Positions 29,516-37,312 of a DNA stretch of 37,312 nucleotides are shown here, in pieces. This stretch comes from a virus. Made by a program: the position numbers and the translations under genes. A model generated the notes under the pieces. It saw nothing but the letters and a program-made list of their open reading frames with translations, ran no database searches and was not told where the DNA came from. The stretch's first letter is position 1. Every line of letters starts with the position of its first letter. The DNA is taken from positions 1-37,312 of IMG/VR virus record IMGVR_UViG_3300025699_000023; one strand, 5' to 3'.

Positions 29516-30211
29516 ATGGCAAATATATCAAGTTATCCAAAAGCCACACCTACAGTATCGGACTTGTTGGTAGGTACTTCTACATCATTGAATCAGACAA
29601 GAAACTTTTCAATTGCTGATGTAGCCACTTTTGGTTCAGGTACTGATAGTAACTCATTAATGCTTAATAATGTAAAGATGAGGTCTGAATGGTCTAACTC
29701 AATAGCGGGGCAATTTGTTATTAGCGCTTTATTTACTAATTTAAGATACCCTTTATTAAAAGTTAATTTTGAAAACCTTCAGTTAAACGTAGGGTCAACA
29801 TATAAGCTAATAATAGAAAGATTTAAAAGACCTTCCTCAAGAAAAGTTGCTGGAGGAATTCTAGAATATAGAGATGCAGGATACAAAAGACAAAAACCGT
29901 TTGACTCTGGGGCTCCTTATAACGGTAGAGTTATAGAAATACCTATAACAGCTACTAGTGGGCAATTATTTGACTTTAAATTAGATTTATACTATCCATG
30001 CGCAGGAACCGTTGTATTTAATGACACTGTTTTTCCAAAAGTAGCTGGTACTAGATCAACATTTCCTATTTCTGAATCAAAGCAATATGTAGCTTTTAGA
30101 ATATCACAAACAACAAATGGTGTTACTAAAACTTCTCCAGTGCTACAAGAGTTAACTATGCTAGGCACGTTAGATGGAGGGAATAGAAGAGTAACTTTTA
30201 TACCAAGATAA
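29516..30211 (+). CDS. Virion structural protein sharing the fibre anchor
   Basis: A 231-residue protein whose N terminus (SSYPKATPTVSDLLVGTSTS, then NFSIADVATFG) is paralogous to the preceding fibre. The rest is beta-rich (YKLIIERFKRPSSRKVAGG, PYNGRVIEIPITATSG). It probably attaches to the same virion site. No enzymatic motif is seen. Confidence 0.75.
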   Translation: MANISSYPKATPTVSDLLVGTSTSLNQTRNFSIADVATFGSGTDSNSLMLNNVKMRSEWSNSIAGQFVISALFTNLRYPLLKVNFENLQLNVGSTYKLIIERFKRPSSRKVAGGILEYRDAGYKRQKPFDSGAPYNGRVIEIPITATSGQLFDFKLDLYYPCAGTVVFNDTVFPKVAGTRSTFPISESKQYVAFRISQTTNGVTKTSPVLQELTMLGTLDGGNRRVTFIPR

Positions 30212-30235
30212 AAAATATAGAGCCTTCCTTTGAGT

Positions 30236-30297
30236 CCTCCACGTGAGGGTTCTGTTGGGTCCTCCACGTGAGGGCCCTGTTGAGGGCTTATTTTTTA
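30236..30297 (+). terminator. Tandem CCTCCACGTGAGGG hairpins and intrinsic terminator
   Basis: CCTCCACGTGAGGG occurs twice, each able to form a short hairpin. They are followed by GCCCT-GTTG-AGGGC (30274-30287) and a T-run, an intrinsic terminator closing the fibre transcript before the chaperonin genes. Confidence 0.8.
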
Positions 30298-30434
30298 AAA
30301 GTAAACGTAAAATAAAACACAGCGCACTATTTACAGCAGCTTTATAAGAAGTAAAGTTTACTTAAATCACGTAATAATAAACTTAAGGAAGTTAAAATAT
30401 AATAAATAATAAAATTTAATCAAATTAATTAAAC
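30298..30434 (+). other. groEL leader region with a fossil of a fibre gene end
   Basis: About 30325-30355 resembles the last codons and the trailer of the 425-residue fibre (CTATnTACAGCAGC, then TATAAnAAGTAAA), suggesting the stub of a deleted paralogue. A promoter for groEL is expected here but no known consensus is evident. Confidence 0.5.
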
Positions 30435-31988
30435 ATGTCAAACCAAATTGTAAAAAATCTCACCTTCGGTGAGAAGGCAAAGACCAATGTATTTAAAGGT
30501 ATCGAAAAGCTTACAAAAGCTGTTAGTTCTACCTTAGGAGCCAGTGGAAAATGCGTATTACTAGAAAACGAATTAGGTAAACCTGTTATTACCAAAGATG
30601 GTGTAACGGTTGCAAATTCAATAACACTTAGAGATCCTATTGAAAATATGGGTGCAACGCTTCTAAAGGAAGCAGCTAGGCAAACTGTTAAAGAAGCTGG
30701 AGATGGAACCACAACAGCTACAGTCTTAGCTCACTCAATATTATTAGAAGCATACGCTGCTAAAAACAGTGGATCAAGGGAAATGAAGGAAGGTGTCGAA
30801 TCGGCTACTAAAAAAGTAATTGAGTATCTAGAAAAGCTAGCGGTACCTGTTGAAGGAGATATGGTAAACCATGTTGCAACAATTTCTTCTAACAACGATA
30901 AAGAGCTTGGTAATGTTATTGCTGAGGCTTTTAAACAAGTGGGTAAGAATGGAGTTGTTACTATGGAGGTTTCAAATGATAGCGAAACAAGTTACGAAGT
31001 AATAAATGGAGCTGCAATAGATAAACCTTTAAAGAACTTCCACTTTATCACAGACGAAAGTAAAAAAGAAGCTGTACTTGAAAATCCATTAGTATTACTA
31101 GTAGAAAACAAAATAGAAAACATACGTAAGATACAAAGTGTTTTAGAGTATGTTATAAAAAACAATGAGCCTTTATTAATTATTGGCGAAGCAGATGAGC
31201 AAGTAGTATCCGCTTTAGCTATGAATAAAAAGAAAGGTAATATCAAAGTCAATATTATTGACACTCCTGACTTTGGAATATACAGAAAAGAAAAGCTTCA
31301 GGATATAGCTCTCTTAACAGGTGCTACGGTCGTGAATGAAGACCTTGGTGATGACTTAGATATGATAGAGGTAGAAATGCTAGGAAAGTGTTTAAAGTCC
31401 ATTACAAACGACCAGGAGACCATTATACAAGTAGGAGATACATCTATTAAAGTTCAAGAAGTTATCGATTCGATACAAGATGACATTAAAAAAGAAACTT
31501 TACCAGGTAAGCTTAATAGATTAGAAAAAAGATTAGGTTTATTATCTTGTAAAGTAGCTGTTATAAAAGTAGGTGCAAGCTCAGAGGTTGAGCTTAAAGA
31601 AAAGCAAGATAGAGTTGAAGATGCGATGTGTGCTACAAAAGCTGCTATTAAAGAAGGTATTGTACCAGGTGGTGGTATTGCTTTATTAAATGCTTCTACT
31701 TATGTTAAACCAAGCAACGATAATGAAAAAGTTTTACTAGAAGCTATTAAAGCGCCTTATTTAACTATACTAAAAAACGCTGGTTTAGAAGAAGTATATC
31801 CGAAAGGAAAAGGCAAAGGAATTAATGTAGTTACCGGTAAAGACGTTAATATGATTAAGTCTGGTATTATTGATCCTTTATTAGTTACTAAAAGCGCATT
31901 AAAGAACGCAGCATCAGTAGCTACAACTATATTGTCAACAGATTGTGTAATCAACAACTTAAGAGTAGAAGATGAAAGCAATAGGTAG
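30435..31988 (+). CDS. groEL: Phage-encoded GroEL-type chaperonin
   Basis: A 517-residue chaperonin of near-normal length (host GroEL is about 545). The nucleotide site is intact: ITKDGVTVA (Asp55), EAGDGTTTATVLA (Asp90) and a C-terminal VEDAMCATKAAIKEGIVPGGG containing the catalytic Asp equivalent to E. coli Asp398. The apical domain is diverged and the Gly-Gly-Met tail of host GroEL is missing, replaced by a charged end (RVEDESNR). It is co-transcribed with groES, overlapping by 17 bases, in the reverse of the usual bacterial order. It probably folds capsid or other phage proteins. Confidence 0.95.
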   Translation: MSNQIVKNLTFGEKAKTNVFKGIEKLTKAVSSTLGASGKCVLLENELGKPVITKDGVTVANSITLRDPIENMGATLLKEAARQTVKEAGDGTTTATVLAHSILLEAYAAKNSGSREMKEGVESATKKVIEYLEKLAVPVEGDMVNHVATISSNNDKELGNVIAEAFKQVGKNGVVTMEVSNDSETSYEVINGAAIDKPLKNFHFITDESKKEAVLENPLVLLVENKIENIRKIQSVLEYVIKNNEPLLIIGEADEQVVSALAMNKKKGNIKVNIIDTPDFGIYRKEKLQDIALLTGATVVNEDLGDDLDMIEVEMLGKCLKSITNDQETIIQVGDTSIKVQEVIDSIQDDIKKETLPGKLNRLEKRLGLLSCKVAVIKVGASSEVELKEKQDRVEDAMCATKAAIKEGIVPGGGIALLNASTYVKPSNDNEKVLLEAIKAPYLTILKNAGLEEVYPKGKGKGINVVTGKDVNMIKSGIIDPLLVTKSALKNAASVATTILSTDCVINNLRVEDESNR

Positions 31989-32232
31989 AAACTTGATAAT
32001 AAAGATCATTAAAGAAGCAACTACTAAAACAAAAGGTGGTTTAATACTTAATGAAAAAAGTAGAGAAGATATAAGATATCGTAAAGCTACTATTGTATCC
32101 GTTGGAACAGATGTTGAAGGTGTAACGAAAGACGATACAATCTATTTTGACAGAAACGCTGGACACGGAATAGAAATAGACAACGAGAAACTACACGTTA
32201 TAAAGAATCAAGATGTAGTAGTCGTATTATGA
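31972..32232 (+). CDS. groES: Phage-encoded GroES-type co-chaperonin
   Basis: An 86-residue GroES-like lid: KAIGRNLIIKIIKEATTKTK, a mobile-loop hydrophobic motif GGLIL (about residue 22), VGTDVEG, and DDTIYFDRNAG near the roof strand. The short length and unusual mobile loop suggest adaptation to the phage GroEL. Starts inside the end of groEL, so translation is coupled. Confidence 0.9.
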   Translation: MKAIGRNLIIKIIKEATTKTKGGLILNEKSREDIRYRKATIVSVGTDVEGVTKDDTIYFDRNAGHGIEIDNEKLHVIKNQDVVVVL

Positions 32233-32675
32233 AACGATTAGAAGCAAGGGATATTAAAGATATGAACTTGCTAAAGCACTATCGTGTTATACGTAAATGG
32301 GCATGTAGGAATAACGGTTTAAACGATGCAGATCTTGAACTACTTATTTATTTCGATTGCATGGAGTTTTTTACTAAACACGATTTTAAAATAGGTACAT
32401 ACGCTTATAGCTGGGATAATAGACGATGGAATAGGTTACTGAAAGAAGGGTGGATTGTAGTGTGGAGAACACGTAATAGAACCACTCAAAAATATAACAT
32501 ATATAAAGTATCCTTTAAGTGTAAACAGCTAATAAGCAAAATGTATCGAATAATGTTAGGAGAAGAAGATATACCTTCTAGCGAAAAAAGAAACAGTATT
32601 ATGCGTGGTAAAACGTATACAGATAAGGTTTTACAAACAGCAATACATAACGTTAACAAAGATAAAAATAGATAA
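32229..32675 (+). CDS. Winged-helix-like late protein
   Basis: A 148-residue basic protein. Residues 20-100 (ADLELLIYFDCMEFFTKHDF, WNRLLKEGWIVVWRTRNRT) have winged-helix character, with a beta-hairpin wing around VVWRTRNRTTQKY. It overlaps the groES stop by four bases. Possibly a late-gene regulator; not assigned to a known family. Confidence 0.65.
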   Translation: MKRLEARDIKDMNLLKHYRVIRKWACRNNGLNDADLELLIYFDCMEFFTKHDFKIGTYAYSWDNRRWNRLLKEGWIVVWRTRNRTTQKYNIYKVSFKCKQLISKMYRIMLGEEDIPSSEKRNSIMRGKTYTDKVLQTAIHNVNKDKNR

Positions 32676-32677
32676 TC

Positions 32678-34456
32678 ATGGCGCCTAAGAAAAAGAAAAA
32701 GAATAAATTAGGATACGAGCAAGATCCAGGGCGTGGTGAATTGAACAAAACGGGTAGAGATATACCTTCTAATTTATTGCAAGTTACAGGAGACACTCCT
32801 GAATACTATAAAGCTGCGGAAGAGGGTACTTTTGCTAATATTCCAAATGTTTTAGACGAAGTAGTTATTGTTGCTGGTAATGATTATAATAAACAGCCTA
32901 ACTTTAATAGCTTAACTAAATCAGAAAGAAAACTTTCTAAAGGAAAAGGAGTTATTGGTAGAGCTTTAAGGCAAAAAGCTAGAGGAGAGAAACCTTCACA
33001 AATGACAACCGCCTCGTTTTTAGGCGGTATTGCAGAAGGTGTTGGAAGCTTAATTCAAGCACCTCAGTCATTAGCAGTTGAGGGAATTGAAAAAATGAGA
33101 GGCAACCCTTCTTCTTTTACAAATGCAGTAACACCCGGCAAACAAAGAACGCCTTCTCAAACAATGGGTTTAGAGGATAAACCAGGGTGGGATGTAGGTG
33201 GATCTTTGAATACAGCTATGGATCTACTAGGAGACCCTTCAAATTTATTTGGAATAGGTGCAGCAAGTAAGATTATGAAAGGTGCAAAAAATGTACCTAA
33301 AGTATTAAAAAACGCGCCTAAACTTGGCGATGATGTATCTAGCTCTATTAAAAACTTTTTTAGTCCTGGGCAAAATCTAGAAGGTGTTAGTGATATAGGA
33401 GCAAGGCTTTCTACGCCAAATCCTAAGAACGCTGACAAGATGGGGTTTTTAAGTAATATAACAGGAAAAAACAAGAAAGCTGTTGCAGAAATAGAACCGT
33501 TAGTTAGAGAGCTAGCTAAAGAAGGAAAAAACTATAAGGAAGTTATAAGTGAAACTGTAACTAATATGAGTAGCCCTCAAGGCCAACAAAGACTAAAGGA
33601 TGAAGCTATTGCATATGCTAAACTTACGGGTAAAAAAATGGATGCAAAATCTATTAAAGAAGATGTTAAACAAACTATTTCAACCATAAAAAACTCGGGT
33701 AGTGCTAATATTGATGCAAGTAAAGCTATAAGGAAAGATGGCTCGTTGAATAGGAGTAAAGCTATGCAAGCTATATATGGTACAGAACAAACAGCTCGTG
33801 GCAGCAGCGTAAAGCTGAACAAAGCTGGGGGGAGTTTAATAAATAGTGGACAAGCTCAGGAGATGTCTTCTCATATAGGGGCAAACATATCAGGCAAAGC
33901 GCCTATTAAGCATGAGATAGGTCATATGATTAAAGGGAACAAGTATAACGCAACTGGAAAAGGAAGCCCTATAGATATAGAGTTAAGAGCTCTTAAGCAG
34001 ATTCCAGATGAATCATTAACTGCAACTCAAAAAGCAAGCAAAGGTTATTTTAATAAAGTAACACCATATCAAAAGTCAGAGAAACTTTATTCGGGTGGAC
34101 GCTCAATGCGTCGCGCAGCGTTAGACCCGGAGCCGTCTTCATTCGCGCAAGAGCTAAGACAGCAAATGTTAACCGACAAGTTTATATCAAATAAAAAAGG
34201 TACTTGGTCTGACATAACACAAAATGACTTAACTAAAGCTAGCGAGTTTTACAAGAAAAATCCTAGAGGAAGTATTACAACACGTAAAGATGGTTCTAAA
34301 GGAGGATTTATAAGTTCGACTAGAATGTTTGATTTTGTTGATAAATCTTCTTTTTCTGATTTAGCAAAAAGTATGAATAAGCTAACGGGGGCGGTTGCGC
34401 CAGTCGGAATAGGTGGAGCTAGTCTTAGCAGTATGTTTGGAAAAAAGAAAAAATAG
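32678..34456 (+). CDS. Large virion-type protein with an HExxH motif
   Basis: A 592-residue protein with a Lys-rich N terminus (MAPKKKKKNKLGYEQD) and low-complexity Gly/Ser/Asn stretches, typical of internal virion proteins. Residues 412-416 read HEIGH within PIKHEIGHMIKGN, matching the zinc-metallopeptidase consensus HExxH, with hydrophobic flanks as expected for a zincin helix. A possible third ligand was not located with certainty. The gene lies between regulatory and lysis genes. A peptidase role is inferred from the motif only. Confidence 0.75.
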   Translation: MAPKKKKKNKLGYEQDPGRGELNKTGRDIPSNLLQVTGDTPEYYKAAEEGTFANIPNVLDEVVIVAGNDYNKQPNFNSLTKSERKLSKGKGVIGRALRQKARGEKPSQMTTASFLGGIAEGVGSLIQAPQSLAVEGIEKMRGNPSSFTNAVTPGKQRTPSQTMGLEDKPGWDVGGSLNTAMDLLGDPSNLFGIGAASKIMKGAKNVPKVLKNAPKLGDDVSSSIKNFFSPGQNLEGVSDIGARLSTPNPKNADKMGFLSNITGKNKKAVAEIEPLVRELAKEGKNYKEVISETVTNMSSPQGQQRLKDEAIAYAKLTGKKMDAKSIKEDVKQTISTIKNSGSANIDASKAIRKDGSLNRSKAMQAIYGTEQTARGSSVKLNKAGGSLINSGQAQEMSSHIGANISGKAPIKHEIGHMIKGNKYNATGKGSPIDIELRALKQIPDESLTATQKASKGYFNKVTPYQKSEKLYSGGRSMRRAALDPEPSSFAQELRQQMLTDKFISNKKGTWSDITQNDLTKASEFYKKNPRGSITTRKDGSKGGFISSTRMFDFVDKSSFSDLAKSMNKLTGAVAPVGIGGASLSSMFGKKKK

Positions 34457-34481
34457 ATTAACTTAAAAAAAAAATAAAATT

Positions 34482-34886
34482 ATGTTTGGAGCAGCAATAG
34501 GAGGAGCTTTCGGGGGAGGCGGTGGTGGAAATGACGGCCCTTTAAATTTAGAAGGGTACGAAGGTACACGTAAAGGAATGGCTGGAATGGTGGACAAGGC
34601 TAGGTATTCAGCTGACCGTCAAGCGGGAATATTGGACAGTTATACGAACCCTGCAACAGCAGTAGCCGGAGGACCAGTGGGCTTAGAAGGAGGAGGAGCT
34701 ACATCAGCGCCTGTTATTCCTATGTCTGATTCATATAATGCAGCAGCTTCGTCACCTGTTTTCCCTCCAGCAGCTCAAGATCAAGCAGCGGCTGTATTTG
34801 GCAGCAACAATGAAAGGCAAGGTTCTACGTCTGGATTTAAACAAGAAGTTAAAGAAAGAATTATGACAGACTTAAATTCATTATAA
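34482..34886 (+). CDS. Gly/Ala-rich virion-type protein
   Basis: A 134-residue protein starting MFGAAIGGAFGGGGGGNDGP, with an Ala/Gly/Pro-rich centre (GGGATSAPVIPMS, FPPAAQDQAAAVFG) and a charged helical C terminus. Low complexity suggests a flexible virion part. No family recognised. Confidence 0.7.
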   Translation: MFGAAIGGAFGGGGGGNDGPLNLEGYEGTRKGMAGMVDKARYSADRQAGILDSYTNPATAVAGGPVGLEGGGATSAPVIPMSDSYNAAASSPVFPPAAQDQAAAVFGSNNERQGSTSGFKQEVKERIMTDLNSL

Positions 34887-34890
34887 CAAC

Positions 34891-35310
34891 ATGAGGGAGA
34901 TAAACAAAGTAATAGTACATTGCACTGCTACTCCTGAAAACAGAGTTGTTACCGTAGAAGACGTACGTCAATGGCACAAAGCTAGAGGATGGAGTGATAT
35001 TGGTTATCATATAATGATTTACTTAGATGGAACTGTTCACGAAGGAAGACCAATAGAAAGGAGTGGTGCTCATTGTAAAGGTCAGAACAAAAACTCTATA
35101 GGTATCGCTTATGTCGGAGGAGTTGATAAAGATATGAACCCTAAAGATACGCGTACGGAATGTCAAAAAGAAGCTTTGTGTAATATACTAGAACATTATA
35201 AAACTAAATATCCAAAGGTAGAAATATTTGGTCATAGAGATTTTTCTTCGAAAGCATGCCCTAGTTTTGATGCTACCAAAGAATACGAAAATATAACTAA
35301 TATGTGGTAA
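34891..35310 (+). CDS. N-acetylmuramoyl-L-alanine amidase, T7 lysozyme-like
   Basis: A 139-residue type-2 amidase. Zinc ligands His10 (VIVHCTAT), His115 (GHRDFSS) and Cys123 (KACPSFD), and active-site Tyr39 (DIGYHIMI) and Lys121, match T7 lysozyme (His17, His122, Cys130, Tyr46, Lys128). It cleaves the peptide stems of peptidoglycan during lysis. No signal peptide is evident, so it depends on the nearby holin. Confidence 0.93.
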   Translation: MREINKVIVHCTATPENRVVTVEDVRQWHKARGWSDIGYHIMIYLDGTVHEGRPIERSGAHCKGQNKNSIGIAYVGGVDKDMNPKDTRTECQKEALCNILEHYKTKYPKVEIFGHRDFSSKACPSFDATKEYENITNMW

Positions 35311-35311
35311 T

Positions 35312-35428
35312 ATGAAAAAGAAAAAGAAAACACCCTGTTGGGATTCTCACAAAATGGTAGGATTAAAAATGAAGTCAGGTAGAAAGGTACCTAATTGTGT
35401 ACCTAAAAAGAAAACACGTAAAAAATAA
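35312..35428 (+). CDS. 38-residue Lys-rich protein with a VPNCVPK motif
   Basis: MKKKKKTPCWDSHKMVGLKM, then GRKVPNCVPKKKTRKK. The GRKVPNCVPKK ending recurs in small phage virion proteins. It is one of three tiny basic late proteins in a row. Confidence 0.65.
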   Translation: MKKKKKTPCWDSHKMVGLKMKSGRKVPNCVPKKKTRKK

Positions 35429-35433
35429 ATATT

Positions 35434-35550
35434 ATGCCAGCAGGAAAAGGAACATACGGTTCAAAAAGAGGAAGACCACCAGCGAAAAAGAAAGCTAAAG
35501 TGATTAAAAAGAAAGTAATAAAAAAAAAGCCTTGCGGTTGTAAACATTAA
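35434..35550 (+). CDS. 38-residue basic AT-hook-like protein
   Basis: MPAGKGTYGSKRGRPPAKKK, then a Lys-rich end and CGCKH. The KRGRPP core is the classic AT-hook that grips the minor groove of AT-rich DNA. It may help condense the genome in the head; this is inference. Confidence 0.65.
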   Translation: MPAGKGTYGSKRGRPPAKKKAKVIKKKVIKKKPCGCKH

Positions 35551-35555
35551 TAACC

Positions 35556-35846
35556 ATGGCGGATAAAGCAAAAATGGCTTGTAATAAGCCGGTGAAATCA
35601 GATCGAGCTGGTAAAAAGAAAATGGTTAAAGGCTGCGAAGGTGGTAAAGAAAAACTAATTCATTTTGGAGCTTCTGGATATGGACATAACTACAGCGCTG
35701 CGGCTCGTAAGTCATTTAAAGCTCGCCACAAATGTAGTACTGCAAAAAGTAAGTTAACTGCTAGATATTGGTCTTGTAAGAAATTATGGGGCGGAAGCGG
35801 CGGTTCTACAAAGTCTAACCCCAAAGGAGTTCAAGGTAAATTTTAA
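35556..35846 (+). CDS. Basic 96-residue late protein
   Basis: Starts MADKAKMACNKPVKSDRAGK, then GGKEKLIHFGASGYGHNYSA and FKARHKCSTAKSKLTARYWS. The LIHFGASGYGHNYS pattern and KKLWGG end recall a family of small virion proteins of large phages and viruses. No enzymatic role is seen. Confidence 0.65.
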   Translation: MADKAKMACNKPVKSDRAGKKKMVKGCEGGKEKLIHFGASGYGHNYSAAARKSFKARHKCSTAKSKLTARYWSCKKLWGGSGGSTKSNPKGVQGKF

Positions 35847-35849
35847 TAT

Positions 35850-36248
35850 ATGAGTTGGTTAAGTAAATTATTAGGTAGTGGTACAAAAGGTTTAGGTGAT
35901 CTAGCTAAAGATATTAGAGAGGCTCTTAAAGGTAAAGAACTAGATCCTAATAAGCAGCTTGACATTGCGGCTAAGTTAGCTGAAGTACAAACTAAAATTA
36001 ATGTAGCAGAAGCTACTCACAGATCTGTATTTGTTGCAGGCTGGAGACCTTTTGTAGGGTGGGTTTGTGGATTTGGATTATTATACGCAGTATTATTAGA
36101 ACCTTTACTTAGGTTCATATTTACAGTAAACGGGTGGGAGTCAACTTTCCCTATTATAGATACAACTATTACACTGCAAGTGCTATTCGGAATGTTAGGA
36201 TTAGCAGGTTTTAGATCATACGAAAAGAAAAACAATTTAACAAAATAA
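35850..36248 (+). CDS. Holin, GTA/3TM type
   Basis: A 132-residue holin with a charged N-terminal half and the VFVAGWRPFVGWVCGFGLL signature, followed by two further hydrophobic segments (LLEPLLRFIF, LQVLFGMLGLAGFRSY). It would open the inner membrane for the amidase gene upstream. Confidence 0.88.
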   Translation: MSWLSKLLGSGTKGLGDLAKDIREALKGKELDPNKQLDIAAKLAEVQTKINVAEATHRSVFVAGWRPFVGWVCGFGLLYAVLLEPLLRFIFTVNGWESTFPIIDTTITLQVLFGMLGLAGFRSYEKKNNLTK

Positions 36249-36260
36249 TAAATAAAAGAA

Positions 36261-36539
36261 ATGGGAAGGTATTATAACTTAGAACAAGAAACAAAGGCGA
36301 TCTCAAGAGACGCTAAGGCAATAACTAAAAGTGACACAAATTTTACAGAAGCATTTGTACCTAGAGGAGAAGCTGCTTTATACGTAGGTACTGGTGGAGA
36401 TTTATCAGTTAGAATGGCTGGTGACAATAGTGATGCTACTATAGTTATTAAAAACGTAGCAGATGGTTCTTTTTTACCTATTGTAGTGAAAGCTGTATTG
36501 GTTGCAACAACAGCGAGTGATATTTTAGCTATAAACTAG
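36261..36539 (+). CDS. Small late structural-type protein
   Basis: A 92-residue protein starting MGRYYNLEQETKAISRDAKA, then ALYVGTGGDLSVRM and LPIVVKAVLVATTASDILAI. The pattern, a VGTGG turn followed by beta strands, recurs in small phage virion proteins near tail genes. Role unknown. Confidence 0.7.
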   Translation: MGRYYNLEQETKAISRDAKAITKSDTNFTEAFVPRGEAALYVGTGGDLSVRMAGDNSDATIVIKNVADGSFLPIVVKAVLVATTASDILAIN

Positions 36540-36545
36540 TAGGGT

Positions 36546-36698
36546 ATGCTGAGTCTACTTAACACGTCTTTTACTATTTTAAATAAAAAAGGATTAGTAT
36601 CTCCTCTTTTAGCTAAATTAGAAGCAAGATCGACATACTTCGAAAACAAAATTTGCACTACTGCAATTTTAAAGAAACTAGAAAACATTAAATCATAA
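36546..36698 (+). CDS. 50-residue small late protein
   Basis: MLSLLNTSFTILNKKGLVSP, then a Lys-rich helix ending KKLENIKS. Its stop overlaps the ATG of the next gene (TAATG), supporting the call. Confidence 0.55.
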   Translation: MLSLLNTSFTILNKKGLVSPLLAKLEARSTYFENKICTTAILKKLENIKS

Positions 36699-37312
36699 TG
36701 AGCAACCTACTTAAAGACGCATCAATACTTCTTACACCCACCGGATATGATAATGGCAGCATGAATGCTATTAAACCTGAAAACGGAGATGGTGATTTCA
36801 CTTTCTCACGTAATTCAGCAGCTACAAGGGTTAATGCACAAGGTTTAGTTGAGAATGTACAAATACTTTCAAGTAATTTACTATCAAATGGAGACTTTTC
36901 ACAAGAGGGTAGCGAGTTAGTAACTAATGGAGATTTTAGTAATGGATTAACTAATTGGATTTATCAAGGAGATAGTGTTACTATTGTAGATGGTGCGGCA
37001 AGAATAAATAGGGTTACAAATACAACTTTTATACAACAGAATATTTTAACATCTAATAAAACTTATTTAGTAGAGTTTGATGTTTTAAACGAGGCAGATA
37101 ATAATGGAACTTTTATAGTAAGATTAGGTAGTAATAATGTTTATGACGTTGTAACTTATGAAGGTACAAGGTTTTCTAAATATATTGTTTCTAATGGTTC
37201 TGATTTTAGATTATATTCATCTTCGGATAATGGCGTAGTTTATGTAGACAACATCTCGGTTAAAGAAGTTGGGCAAGATTGGACATTGGGAAGTGGTTGG
37301 AGTATTGGAGAT
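36698..37312 (+). CDS. Tail fibre/carbohydrate-binding protein, 3'-truncated by window edge
   Basis: Starts MSNLLKDASILLTPTGYDNG, then FTFSRNSAATRVNAQGLVEN and two NGDFS units (SNGDFSQEGS, TNGDFSNGLTNW), the start of a carbohydrate-binding beta-sandwich repeat. This arrangement is frequent in fibres of flavobacterial phages. The frame is open through 37312 without a stop, so at least 205 residues are visible. Confidence 0.85.
   Translation, partial: MSNLLKDASILLTPTGYDNGSMNAIKPENGDGDFTFSRNSAATRVNAQGLVENVQILSSNLLSNGDFSQEGSELVTNGDFSNGLTNWIYQGDSVTIVDGAARINRVTNTTFIQQNILTSNKTYLVEFDVLNEADNNGTFIVRLGSNNVYDVVTYEGTRFSKYIVSNGSDFRLYSSSDNGVVYVDNISVKEVGQDWTLGSGWSIGD

Noticed and set aside
5035-37312. CRISPR array
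   Set aside because: Repeated words found are dispersed singly and not separated by regular spacers.

Overview
The window is part of the genome of a tailed bacteriophage, most likely one infecting a marine flavobacterium or another Bacteroidota. The reasons are an AT-rich sequence, start codons preceded by A-rich stretches and mostly lacking a Shine-Dalgarno sequence, fibre proteins of the style seen in flavobacterial phages (NVGIGT repeats, SRNSAATRVNAQGLVENVQ), and a complete phage core: nucleotide metabolism, primase-helicase, recombination, a sigma factor, amidase and holin. No terminase, portal, capsid or DNA polymerase gene is visible, so the window is only part of the genome.

Layout. 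(1) 2-4927, plus strand: the 3' part of a giant late, probably virion-associated protein, ending at a bidirectional terminator (4964-4997) that separates it from convergent leftward genes. (2) 5035-17057, minus strand: a compact operon of ribonucleotide reductase subunits, a GIY-YIG nuclease, a 2OG-Fe(II) oxygenase, a T7 endonuclease I-like resolvase, MazG-like proteins, a ThyA-family enzyme with an Asp at the dUMP/dCMP specificity position, primase-helicase, an SSB-like protein, RecE-like exonuclease, Erf-like annealing protein and a sigma-70-family factor. (3) 17058-18870, minus strand: small orphan ORFs with hairpins and ORF-flanking inverted repeats, resembling acquired gene cassettes. (4) 18857-27423, minus strand: about thirty small early-type genes, mostly of unknown function, a tRNA-like RNA, and a family of twelve 36-bp promoter-like elements (the first lies at 14758). 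(5) 27424-27930: a 507-bp intergenic region where leftward and rightward transcription diverge. (6) 27931-37312, plus strand: late genes for fibres, GroEL and GroES, a protein with an HExxH motif, amidase, small basic proteins, holin and a truncated fibre gene.

How it fits together. The 36-bp elements sit just upstream of leftward genes with invariant internal spacing, so one polymerase specificity factor probably reads them; the phage sigma factor is a candidate. Three copies of a 50-52-bp palindromic site lie at the start of a gene for a helix-turn-helix protein (19471) and on both sides of the right end of the leftward block (26455, 27836), suggesting a shared operator or origin-type site. 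A further short word, GTATAGCA, is scattered through the leftward region in all codon frames and is not seen in the rightward late genes. These three layers of repeated DNA signal are the least conventional part of the window.
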